A stretch of DNA of 5,080 nt from an uncultured Selenomonas sp. (lineage in GTDB: Bacteria > Bacillota > Negativicutes > Selenomonadales > Selenomonadaceae), in the NCBI GenBank assembly GCA_937981305.1, contig CALJPB010000378.1, forward strand, positions 1-5,080. Reading direction: 5' to 3'. Position numbers and translations under genes: made by a program. Below the pieces are notes generated by a model. It saw only the letters and a program-made list of their open reading frames with translations. It did not search any database and had not been told where the DNA came from. Shown piece by piece: positions 1-5,080 of the stretch (positions are counted from its first letter, which is position 1; every line of letters starts with the position of its first letter).

Positions 1-56
1 AGTGCGGGCAAAAAAGATGCGTCAAGATGGCGTGGCTGAATTTATCAGTGCTTCCC
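1..56. mobile_element. Possible outer end (terminal inverted repeat) of an insertion sequence, cut by the window edge
   Basis: Reading inward on the minus strand from 56, the sequence starts GGGAAGCACTGATAAATTC, then CAGCCACGCCATCTTGACGC. A GGGAAG-type start followed by TGA(A/T)AAAT resembles the terminal inverted repeats of IS4/IS5-like elements. The segment follows a short AT-rich stretch after the regulator stop, and no coding frame can be supported in it. The partner end, the transposase and the target duplication would be outside the window, so this is a pattern-based suggestion. It could instead be plain intergenic DNA or a small non-autonomous element. Confidence 0.35.
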
Positions 57-81
57 TAATAAATAGACCTCAAAAAATTAT

Positions 82-2130
82 CTACAAGAGCTCTTCCAGT
101 CTTTCACGGAAATGCTCTTCAAAAACGTATTCCAGTGTACGGTGTATCTCATCCGCGTCCCCATGCGCGAGGATATCCGTGAAGTTCGGACGCTCCGCAA
201 TCTGCGCCGAGATCATCCCAAGGAGCTGCTTTGCCGCCGTCTCTGTCGGAGCAAGCATAACGAGTGCCGTATGCACTGTGTCCGCCCCGTAGGGAAGCGG
301 CTGCGCAAGACGAAGAATGCCGAACTGCGGGATGCGCAGCATATCTGCCTCTGTGTGAAGCAAAACCATCTGCGGCGCGACCCATGTGGGCGCGATTTCC
401 TCACGTCTGAGAAGTGCCGCTGCAACATCAGCCGACCCCTCCGATACAAGGAGCTGCGCCGCCGCATCTGCCAACTGCGGCAGTGTCTGCACCCGTACAT
501 CCGCACACAGTCGAAAGCCCGTAAGCAGCGCATGGATCGCACCGCTCAGGCAATGAATCTCTGCCATCGCCTCGCTGAACTGCGGCTTTTCCTGCGTCTC
601 AATGGCAGACTGCGGCACACAGGCGGCGAGAACAGCGTCGATCCGCGCCCGATCGGATGCGGTCAGAAACGCACTCGCGACGACGACAGGTACGGGGAGC
701 AGCGGGAGCGGAACGGTCGATACGACGAAGTCAACGGCGCGGCGTGTGATCTCCTGCGCCGTGAGCGCGAGGGAGGAGAGCTCCCCTACCACGCGGATGC
801 GCTCGTAGGCACGGCGGATGCGGCTTGCGAGCAGACGGCTCGTCCCAAGCCCCGTAGGGCACGCGACAAGCACGCGCACAACGGGGCGATCCCCGCCCGC
901 CTCCGTCAGTGCTGCGCCGATGTGAATGGCAATGTATGCAATCTCATCGGCGGGAAGCGGTGTCCCAACCTCCTCCTCCATCATGCGCGTAGAGTACCGT
1001 GCGAGCTCCATGAGTTCCGGATGCTCCGCCTCCACCTCTGCGAGCAGAGGATTGCGGATATCCATGTGGAGTTTCAGCCGATGCAGTGCCGGGGCAAGGT
1101 GATTCACCAGACCCGAGAGCAGTGTACGGCTTCTGATGAGGGGCGCGCCGCTCTTTTCGGAGGCAAGACGCATGATCGACTGCGCGATCTGTACGAGGCG
1201 AAAGTTGTCCACCCGCCCTGCCCCTGCCGGAAGAGCTGTACCACGCGCACCGAGGAGGTGCATCGTGATGTAGCCGATCTCTGCCTCGGGGACGGAGAGG
1301 GAAAATGCTGCGCCCAACTGCGCCGCAATCATGCGTGCTGTCGCGAACTCCTCCGTGCGGCGCAACTCTATGAGCGTCCCCGCATCCATCACAATCGCAT
1401 CGTGCTGCTGCATACGCCGCACGGCAAGCGCGAGATGGACGACCAGCCCGACACGCGCGGTATCAGGGATGTCCCGCCCGTGCGTCTCCTCGGCAACGAT
1501 ATCGTCAATCGTCCGTATCTGTGCTCCGTCGACGAGACCGAGCAGAGCCCGATCCGCCGCCGATGCTGCCCCCTCCGCACCGTCGTCGGCGACGAGCGCG
1601 AGCAGCTCCTTTTCATCCATACAGTCGTGAATGATGCGGACGAGTGCACTGCGGATGTCCCGCTCCGCCCCCTCGACGTAAACCCCGAGTCCGGGACGGC
1701 GTACAAGCGTGATTCCCTGCTCCACCAGAAACGGCTGAAGCCGATCGAGATCGTGACTGACGGTGCTGTCCGTCACGTCCAGAATGCGTGCCAGAGCAAA
1801 GAGTTTGAGCGGCTCATCCGCCATGAGGAGACGCGTCACGAGAATCGAACGCCGCTGATCGGGGGTCAATTCCCCGCGCACATTTACCTTGGAGATCTGC
1901 GTCCTTAGCCGCATCAGATCCGCCTTATCCCCCGTCAGCATAAAACCCGCGCCCGTGCGTCTGAGAAGTGTAATGCCGTACGGCATCAGTGCCATCTCGA
2001 GCCCGTGCATCTCACGCGTAATGGTGCGTGCGCTGAGATCGAGGGCAGAGGCGATGCGCTCGGCGGGTACATAGCCGTCTGCTGCGAGGAGAGCGGACAG
2101 AATCGCCCGCATACGTGCCGTCAGCTCCAT
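82..2130 (-). CDS. MtlR/BglG-type transcriptional regulator with PRD, EIIB-like and EIIA-like domains
   Basis: This 682-residue DNA-binding regulator has activity that should depend on phosphorylation by the sugar phosphotransferase system (PTS). Domains in order are an N-terminal winged HTH (about 5-60, SARTITREM being the recognition helix region), a second Mga/HTH-like domain (about 90-153, DSTVSHDLDRL), PRD1 (about 205-300, His232 and His291), PRD2 (about 310-410, His344 and His403), an EIIB-Gat-like domain (about 417-505, Cys424 in ACPTGLGTS) and an EIIA-Mtl-like domain (about 517-677, His592 in VLLHTEA). The order, length and all six candidate phosphorylation residues match Bacillus MtlR, the mannitol operon activator (694 residues). 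The sugar cannot be read from the sequence, and no PTS transporter or polyol dehydrogenase gene is in the window. I therefore leave the symbol blank. It is probably a transcriptional activator rather than an RNA-binding antiterminator, because it has two HTH domains and no CAT-type RNA-binding domain. It has its own promoter and a strong ribosome binding site. Confidence 0.93.
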   Translation of the reverse strand: MELTARMRAILSALLAADGYVPAERIASALDLSARTITREMHGLEMALMPYGITLLRRTGAGFMLTGDKADLMRLRTQISKVNVRGELTPDQRRSILVTRLLMADEPLKLFALARILDVTDSTVSHDLDRLQPFLVEQGITLVRRPGLGVYVEGAERDIRSALVRIIHDCMDEKELLALVADDGAEGAASAADRALLGLVDGAQIRTIDDIVAEETHGRDIPDTARVGLVVHLALAVRRMQQHDAIVMDAGTLIELRRTEEFATARMIAAQLGAAFSLSVPEAEIGYITMHLLGARGTALPAGAGRVDNFRLVQIAQSIMRLASEKSGAPLIRSRTLLSGLVNHLAPALHRLKLHMDIRNPLLAEVEAEHPELMELARYSTRMMEEEVGTPLPADEIAYIAIHIGAALTEAGGDRPVVRVLVACPTGLGTSRLLASRIRRAYERIRVVGELSSLALTAQEITRRAVDFVVSTVPLPLLPVPVVVASAFLTASDRARIDAVLAACVPQSAIETQEKPQFSEAMAEIHCLSGAIHALLTGFRLCADVRVQTLPQLADAAAQLLVSEGSADVAAALLRREEIAPTWVAPQMVLLHTEADMLRIPQFGILRLAQPLPYGADTVHTALVMLAPTETAAKQLLGMISAQIAERPNFTDILAHGDADEIHRTLEYVFEEHFRERLEELL

Positions 2131-2137
2131 CTGCCCG

Positions 2138-2145
2138 CCTCCTTT
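2138..2145 (-). promoter_or_regulatory. Strong ribosome binding site fixing the regulator start
   Basis: AAAGGAGG on the minus strand is a near-perfect complement to the 16S 3' end, 7 bases before the ATG at 2130. The in-frame ATG at 2256 lies inside the preceding terminator hairpin and upstream of the promoter, so the start at 2130 is preferred. Confidence 0.9.
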
Positions 2146-2159
2146 CGACCGCTTACAGG

Positions 2160-2175
2160 GTTCATTATAACGAAC
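2160..2175. promoter_or_regulatory. 16-bp near-palindrome covering the -10 box (candidate operator)
   Basis: The minus strand reads GTTCGTTATAATGAAC. It equals its own reverse complement at 14 of 16 positions, and the TATAAT lies inside it. Arms GTTC/GAAC flank the -10 box. A dimeric DNA-binding protein bound here would block RNA polymerase, so self-repression or control by another regulator is possible. Part of the symmetry comes from the TATAAT/ATTATA core itself, so chance is not excluded. Confidence 0.4.
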
Positions 2176-2192
2176 GGGATTCATATATGCAA
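2164..2192 (-). promoter_or_regulatory. Promoter of the MtlR-type regulator gene
   Basis: On the minus strand there is TTGCAT (2192-2187, only the TTG core of the -35 consensus), a 17-base spacer and a perfect TATAAT (2169-2164). Transcription should start near 2157, leaving a leader of about 27 bases. Because the operon terminator lies just upstream, this promoter should make the regulator its own unit. The weak -35 box suggests modest or activated expression. Confidence 0.75.
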
Positions 2193-2230
2193 CGAAAAGA
2201 CCTTGCCCTTTGTCATGAGGACTTATGGAC

Positions 2231-2264
2231 AAATAAAAAGAGCCGATGCGCCACACATCAGCCC
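2231..2264 (-). terminator. Intrinsic terminator of the tsaE-tsaD operon
   Basis: Ten bases after the tsaD TGA, the minus strand forms a 9-bp stem GGGCTGATG/CATCGGCTC (2264-2256 with 2248-2240, including two G-U pairs) with a 7-base loop. It is followed by TTTTTATTT (2239-2231). It ends the t6A operon and separates it from the regulator gene. Confidence 0.85.
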
Positions 2265-2273
2265 AACATTATT

Positions 2274-3296
2274 TCACTGAAAATCCAGTCCCGGCACGGC
2301 GTTCAGATAGAGGTCGCTGTACTTCCCTGCCGCCGCCTGATACGCGCCGCGACAGGCAATCATGGCAGCGTTGTCCGTGCAGAGACGCGGCGACGGATAA
2401 AGATAGCGGATGCCCTCCGCCGCTGCCGTCTCACGCAGACGTGTCTCAAGGGACTTATTCGCCGCAACACCACCCGCGAGGACAAGGGTATCGCGCCCCG
2501 CTTCGTGAATCGCCTCGAACGCCTTGTGCACGAGCACCTCGACAACGGCGGACTGGAACGAGGCGGCGATATCCGCCTTGTTCAGTTCATGCCCCTTCAT
2601 CTGCTCGCTGTTGATGTAGTTCAACACGGCGGATTTCAGTCCGCTGAAACTGAACTCGTAGTTTCCCTCCTGTGCAAGTGCACGCGGGAAGTCGATCGCG
2701 GTGGGATCACCCTCGCGGGCGAGCTTGTCGATCTCGGGGCCGCCGGGGTACGGCAGCCCCATCACGCGTGCCACCTTATCGAACGCCTCGCCCGCCGCAT
2801 CGTCACGCGTCCTGCCCATCTGGCGGAACGTCTCGTAATCCGCGACATCGACGAGTGCCGTATGCCCACCCGAGACGACGAGCGACATAAAGGGCGGTGT
2901 GAGATCCTCCGTCGCGAGGAAGTTCGCAAAGATGTGCCCCTCCAGATGATTGACCCCAATGAGCGGCACACCGAGGGAGAACGCGAGCGATTTCGCCGCC
3001 GACACGCCGACGAGGAGAGCCCCGACGAGCCCCGGTCCATAGGTGACGGCGATCTGGTCGATCTCTGCGAGCTCCGTCCCCGCCTCCGCAAGTGCCTGCT
3101 CGATGACGGGCAGGATACTAAGAATGTGGTTGCGCGAGGCGATCTCGGGCACGACACCGCCGTATTTTTGATGAATCGGAATCTGCGTCGCGATCACACA
3201 CGAGAGGAGTTCACGCGTCCCGCGCAGCACCGCCGCCGAGGTCTCGTCACAGCTCGTCTCAATCCCGAGCGTCAGTTTCTCCTGCACATCTTTCAT
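2274..3296 (-). CDS. tsaD: tRNA t6A threonylcarbamoyltransferase TsaD
   Basis: This is the catalytic subunit that transfers the threonylcarbamoyl group from threonylcarbamoyl-AMP to A37 of tRNAs reading ANN codons, acting with TsaB and TsaE. It was long annotated as O-sialoglycoprotein endopeptidase (Gcp). The 340-residue length matches the family. Numbering from the chosen start, the N-terminal phosphate loop is GIETSCDETS (11-20), the metal-binding HxxxH is in NHLEGH (His117, His121), SGGHT is at 142-146, AGGVAANKSL at 274-283, and the third metal ligand Asp308 sits in TDNAAMIA. All are intact. The ATG at 3296 lies 8 bases after GAAGGA. A TTG two codons earlier is in frame but only 2 bases from that site, so it is less likely. 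The gene starts 38 bases inside rimI and ends 10 bases before the operon terminator hairpin. Confidence 0.97.
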   Translation of the reverse strand: MKDVQEKLTLGIETSCDETSAAVLRGTRELLSCVIATQIPIHQKYGGVVPEIASRNHILSILPVIEQALAEAGTELAEIDQIAVTYGPGLVGALLVGVSAAKSLAFSLGVPLIGVNHLEGHIFANFLATEDLTPPFMSLVVSGGHTALVDVADYETFRQMGRTRDDAAGEAFDKVARVMGLPYPGGPEIDKLAREGDPTAIDFPRALAQEGNYEFSFSGLKSAVLNYINSEQMKGHELNKADIAASFQSAVVEVLVHKAFEAIHEAGRDTLVLAGGVAANKSLETRLRETAAAEGIRYLYPSPRLCTDNAAMIACRGAYQAAAGKYSDLYLNAVPGLDFQ

Positions 3297-3747
3297 TTGC
3301 AAATTCCTTCAATTTCGTATGCCACATCAGGATCGCGTCCTCGCCATTGTCCTGATAGTATTTCTTGCGCACGCCGATCGCTGCAAAACCCAGTCCCTCA
3401 TAGAGACGCAGCGCGGGCGTATTCGACGGACGTACCTCGAGTGTCATGCGCTCTGCGCCGCGTGCAGCCGCTGCACACATCAGCCGCGTCATGAGCTCTT
3501 TCCCAAGCCCTCTGCCCCGCTGCGCGGAGGTCAGCGCGATATTCGTCACCTGCGCCTCCTCGAACGAGATCCAGCAGCCGCCAAAGCCGATGATTTCCGC
3601 ATCCTCTAGCGCAACGATATAGCAGGCAAAGTCATTCGATGCCTCGCGCCAGAAATCCTCACGCGACCACGGTGTCGGAAAACTCTCCGACTCGATACGC
3701 GCCACCCCCTCCGCATCCGCGGGCAGGAGTTCCCGAAAGTGAATCAC
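3259..3747 (-). CDS. rimI: Ribosomal-protein-alanine N-acetyltransferase RimI (GNAT family)
   Basis: This is a GNAT-fold N-terminal acetyltransferase. The family prototype transfers acetyl from acetyl-CoA to the N-terminal alanine of ribosomal protein S18. I chose the GTG start at 3747: it forms a 4-base GTGA overlap with the tsaB stop and gives 162 residues beginning IHFRELLPAD after the start methionine, close to the usual RimI N-terminus. A G-rich stretch (3759-3755) is the only, weak, ribosome binding site, so coupling to tsaB is likely. An ATG at 3780 would add 11 residues and is less likely. Visible features are PW at 26-27, the acetyl-CoA loop QRGRGLG (76-82), Glu104 in TLEVRPSN and Tyr116 in LRLYEGLGF, which correspond to the general base and acid known in the E. 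coli enzyme. The core ends at MWHTKL (141-146). About 16 extra residues follow, mostly encoded where the gene overlaps tsaD. The S18 substrate is inferred from family. Confidence 0.92.
   Translation of the reverse strand: MIHFRELLPADAEGVARIESESFPTPWSREDFWREASNDFACYIVALEDAEIIGFGGCWISFEEAQVTNIALTSAQRGRGLGKELMTRLMCAAAARGAERMTLEVRPSNTPALRLYEGLGFAAIGVRKKYYQDNGEDAILMWHTKLKEFANERCAGETDARD
3305..3310 (-). promoter_or_regulatory. Ribosome binding site that decides the tsaD start
   Basis: GAAGGA on the minus strand sits within rimI. It is 8 bases from the ATG at 3296 but only 2 bases from the in-frame TTG at 3302. The spacing favours the ATG and a 340-residue product. Confidence 0.7.
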
Positions 3748-4463
3748 TGCGCCGCCCCCGTACCATGCCGCTTCTCCCACAGCACCTCCGCCTCACTGCG
3801 GCGCAGGTAGAGCGGTACAACGGTCACGGGATCGTCCATCTCCCCGCGTGCAAGCCGCGTGAGTGCCGCAAGCCCCACACACGCCGCACGCGGCATCCGC
3901 GCATGAATCGGAGCAAGGCGCACATTTGCCGGAAGTGCGAGCGTCGTTTTCTTCTGCATGGCATCGCCGAGCAAAATCACAGGCTGCTCTGCGTTCTCCA
4001 ATCCCGCAATGACCTCCGTGAGCGGCATAATTGCAAGGGAACGCTCCTCTTGCAGGATCAGTGCATCGCCGTCCGCACGCCATGAAAATTCCTGCGCATA
4101 GACATTTCCTTTCTGCGCATCCATCATGGGAACGAGGCGCACACCCTCACAGATATAGTGATGGACAAGCGCCTCGAGTGTCGGTACTGCGATGAGGGGA
4201 ATGTGCAGAGCATATGCCATCATCTTTGCTGACGCAAGTCCGATGCGCAGCCCCGTGAACGAACCGGGGCCGATGCTGACGGCAATGCCCTCGAGTTCAG
4301 ATTTTTCCACACGCGCCATACGGAGCGCCGTCTCGATGTGCGGCATCAGCGTCTCCGAGTGCGTCAGTGCTCCCTGCATACTGATCTCTGCCGCAACGCG
4401 CTCCGCCGACAGAACGGCAACGCTCGAGACCTGCGAGGAGGTATCAATGCTCAGGATTGACAA
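3744..4463 (-). CDS. tsaB: tRNA t6A biosynthesis protein TsaB (YeaZ-type)
   Basis: This 239-residue protein is a member of the ASKHA fold family. It is a catalytically inactive paralogue of TsaD that dimerises with TsaD and recruits TsaE in the cytoplasm. The N-terminal strand ILSIDTSS (3-10), the HSE segment (35-37), the family signature GPGSFTGLRIG (65-75), MDAQKGNVYAQEF (114-126) and the late PLYLRRSEAE (217-226) identify it. Length is normal (E. coli about 231). The start is TTG at 4463-4461: it gives the standard N-terminus immediately before the first beta strand and follows GGAGGAG (4480-4474) by 10 bases, and no in-frame ATG exists nearby. The start lies inside the end of tsaE, implying translational coupling. 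Its TGA stop overlaps the rimI GTG as GTGA. Confidence 0.95.
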   Translation of the reverse strand: MSILSIDTSSQVSSVAVLSAERVAAEISMQGALTHSETLMPHIETALRMARVEKSELEGIAVSIGPGSFTGLRIGLASAKMMAYALHIPLIAVPTLEALVHHYICEGVRLVPMMDAQKGNVYAQEFSWRADGDALILQEERSLAIMPLTEVIAGLENAEQPVILLGDAMQKKTTLALPANVRLAPIHARMPRAACVGLAALTRLARGEMDDPVTVVPLYLRRSEAEVLWEKRHGTGAAQ

Positions 4464-4920
4464 TATCGCTCAACTCCTCCAAGAGAGCCGTGCTCAGCTC
4501 CCCTTCGGCGGCAAAGGTGAACTGCCGCTCCTCCCCGTCCAGTGCCGTGATGTTCACCTGCAGACGATCCTCGGGCATCGCATTGGGGAATTTCTCCGCC
4601 CACTCGATCAGAACAATGCCCTCCGTCGCCTCAACGTACTCATAGAATCCGATGTCCTCAAGTTCCTCCTCGGATTCGATTCGATAAAGGTCAAAATGCA
4701 CAATCGGACACGCAGCCTCGTAGATGTTCATAAGGTTGAACGTGGGGCTCGTCACGTCGCTCTCCACACCGAGCGTCCGCGCAAGCGCACGCACAAAGAG
4801 CGTCTTGCCAACACCAAGTGCCCCGTCAAGGCAGATGACTGTTCCCTCGTGGATGATTTTACCGATCGTTCCCGCTAAATGCGCAGTCTCCTCGGGAGAG
4901 TGCGTGATACAGGTGAGCAT
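4444..4920 (-). CDS. tsaE: tRNA t6A biosynthesis ATPase TsaE
   Basis: This 158-residue protein is the P-loop ATPase of the bacterial t6A tRNA-modification machinery. It binds the TsaB-TsaD heterodimer, and its ATP hydrolysis is needed for repeated rounds of threonylcarbamoyl transfer. Length matches the family (about 150). Visible motifs in order are a Walker A loop GALGVGKT (33-40), the switch-like TSPTF segment (57-61), HFDLYR (75-80) and EWAEK (106-110), all TsaE hallmarks. The ATG start lies 7 bases after an AAGGGG ribosome binding site (4933-4928) and is the first start after the promoter. It is the first gene of the operon, and its 3' end overlaps tsaB by 20 bases in another frame. Nothing is missing from the catalytic set I can see. 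Confidence 0.96.
   Translation of the reverse strand: MLTCITHSPEETAHLAGTIGKIIHEGTVICLDGALGVGKTLFVRALARTLGVESDVTSPTFNLMNIYEAACPIVHFDLYRIESEEELEDIGFYEYVEATEGIVLIEWAEKFPNAMPEDRLQVNITALDGEERQFTFAAEGELSTALLEELSDIVNPEH
4474..4480 (-). promoter_or_regulatory. Ribosome binding site supporting the TTG start of tsaB
   Basis: GGAGGAG on the minus strand lies within the tsaE coding sequence, 10 bases upstream of the TTG at 4463. It is the main evidence that translation of tsaB starts at a rare TTG codon inside the upstream gene. The spacing is slightly longer than ideal. Confidence 0.65.
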
Positions 4921-4964
4921 ATTCCGTCCCCTTTTATTATGAAGAAAATAGAACCTTTGGATAC

Positions 4965-4993
4965 ATTATAGCACGAACGTCCTTGTTTCGCAA
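4965..4993 (-). promoter_or_regulatory. Sigma-70-type promoter of the tsaE-tsaB-rimI-tsaD operon
   Basis: On the minus strand there is a TTGCGA -35 box (4993-4988, 4 of 6 to consensus), a 17-base spacer and a perfect TATAAT -10 box (4970-4965). An extended -10 TG precedes it with one base between (TGCTATAAT). Transcription should start near 4958, giving a leader of about 38 bases before the tsaE ATG. The -35 box shares two bases with the T-tract of the preceding terminator. No operator-like repeat stands out here. Confidence 0.8.
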
Positions 4994-5034
4994 AAAAAGA
5001 AAAAGCGGCACGGAGAGAGGTTCTCTCCGTCCGC
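4992..5034 (-). terminator. Intrinsic terminator after the upstream gene
   Basis: Read on the minus strand, a hairpin begins 8 bases after the TAG stop. It has a 4-bp GCGG/CCGC base, a single bulged base (5009), then a perfect 9-bp stem ACGGAGAGA/TCTCTCCGT (5030-5022 with 5018-5010) and a 3-base loop. It is followed directly by TTTTTCTTTTTTT (5004-4992). This is a textbook Rho-independent terminator and separates the upstream gene from the tsaE operon. Confidence 0.9.
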
Positions 5035-5042
5035 CTGTCCAC

Positions 5043-5080
5043 CTATTCCGGCAGCCGCACCGTCATACGTCCGCCTGCCA
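5043..5080 (-). CDS. C-terminal end of an upstream gene, possibly a sensor histidine kinase (partial)
   Basis: Only the last 11 codons and a TAG stop are inside the window; they read AGGRMTVRLPE. The frame is chosen because it ends just before a strong intrinsic terminator, and because the ending fits the usual tail of a histidine-kinase ATPase domain, where a glycine-rich turn is followed by a strand of the form (F/M)TVRLP. That resemblance is family knowledge applied to a very short peptide, so the function is a weak inference. The other two minus-strand frames also enter the window: one stops at once, and the other lacks a natural ending before the terminator. The gene is transcribed towards tsaE but is separated from it by the terminator. 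Confidence 0.45.
   Translation of the reverse strand, partial: AGGRMTVRLPE

Noticed and set aside
67..100. Possible terminator at the end of the regulator gene (AAGAGCTCTT palindrome followed by TTTTTT)
   Set aside because: The palindrome has no room for a loop and leaves only about three pairs when folded, so it is too weak to call as an intrinsic terminator.
2..292. A 96-codon plus-strand frame starting with GTG at position 2
   Set aside because: It runs from the possible insertion-sequence end into the antisense of the regulator gene, has no ribosome binding site in view and no recognisable domain.
112..1908. A 598-codon open frame on the plus strand opposite the regulator gene
   Set aside because: It is exactly antisense to a convincing domain-rich protein, its product is rich in Arg, Cys and His without any recognisable domain, and it has no promoter or ribosome binding site. 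Long shadow frames are expected opposite GC-rich genes.
2131..2256. N-terminal extension of the regulator to an ATG at 2256 (42 more residues)
   Set aside because: The ATG lies inside the operon terminator hairpin and upstream of the regulator's own promoter, while the ATG at 2130 has a near-perfect ribosome binding site and starts at the HTH domain.
260..2865. A 15-base direct repeat, ACGAGTGCCGTATGC at 260-274 and 2851-2865
   Set aside because: Both copies lie in coding sequence and encode the same pentapeptide HTALV, once in the regulator's EIIA-like domain and once in the TsaD SGGHT motif region. This is most simply chance plus shared codon preference.
2115..3494. A 459-codon open frame on the plus strand opposite tsaD and part of rimI
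   Set aside because: It spans an intergenic region, a terminator and two real genes on the other strand, and its product has low-complexity Arg/His-rich composition typical of antisense frames.

Overview
The window looks like chromosomal DNA from a GC-rich relative of the Firmicutes. The best guess is a Selenomonadaceae-type member of the Negativicutes (Selenomonas, Centipeda, Mitsuokella and similar). That guess rests on the high-GC coding style, the strong AAAGGAGG-type ribosome binding sites, the clustered tsaE-tsaB-rimI-tsaD genes and the PTS-linked MtlR-type regulator. No 16S or other decisive marker is present, so the taxon is an inference. Every gene I can support lies on the minus strand, so the biological reading direction runs from 5080 down to 1.

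Layout in transcription order. At the right edge (5080-5043) are the last 11 codons and stop of an upstream gene; its ending resembles the C-terminus of a sensor histidine kinase. A strong intrinsic terminator follows (5034-4992), and its T-tract runs directly into the promoter (-35 at 4993-4988, -10 at 4970-4965) of a four-gene operon: tsaE, tsaB, rimI, tsaD. The genes overlap one another by 20, 4 and 38 bases and use TTG or GTG starts in the middle of the operon. A second intrinsic terminator (2264-2231) closes the operon. A new promoter with a consensus TATAAT (2192-2164), overlaid by a 16-bp near-palindrome, then drives a 682-residue regulator of the MtlR type (HTH, second HTH, PRD1, PRD2, EIIB-like, EIIA-like), which ends at 82. 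The last 81 bases are AT-rich, non-coding, and hold what may be the outer end of an insertion sequence (56-1).

How the genes work together. TsaE, TsaB and TsaD are three of the four bacterial proteins that put N6-threonylcarbamoyladenosine (t6A) at position 37 of ANN-decoding tRNAs. The fourth, TsaC/Sua5, makes threonylcarbamoyl-AMP and is not in the window. RimI is a GNAT N-terminal acetyltransferase, classically for ribosomal protein S18, and is commonly embedded in this cluster. The regulator is a separate unit that should sense sugar supply through PTS phosphorylation; no PTS or sugar-metabolism gene lies in the window, so its target is unknown.

This is mostly an ordinary housekeeping region. 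I see no CRISPR array, RNA gene, or clear sign of an undescribed system. The points worth a second look are the orphan PTS-sensing regulator with its palindromic promoter, the terminator-promoter fusion ahead of tsaE, the overprinted rimI tail, and the possible insertion-sequence end. There is no gene-free stretch longer than about 150 bases.
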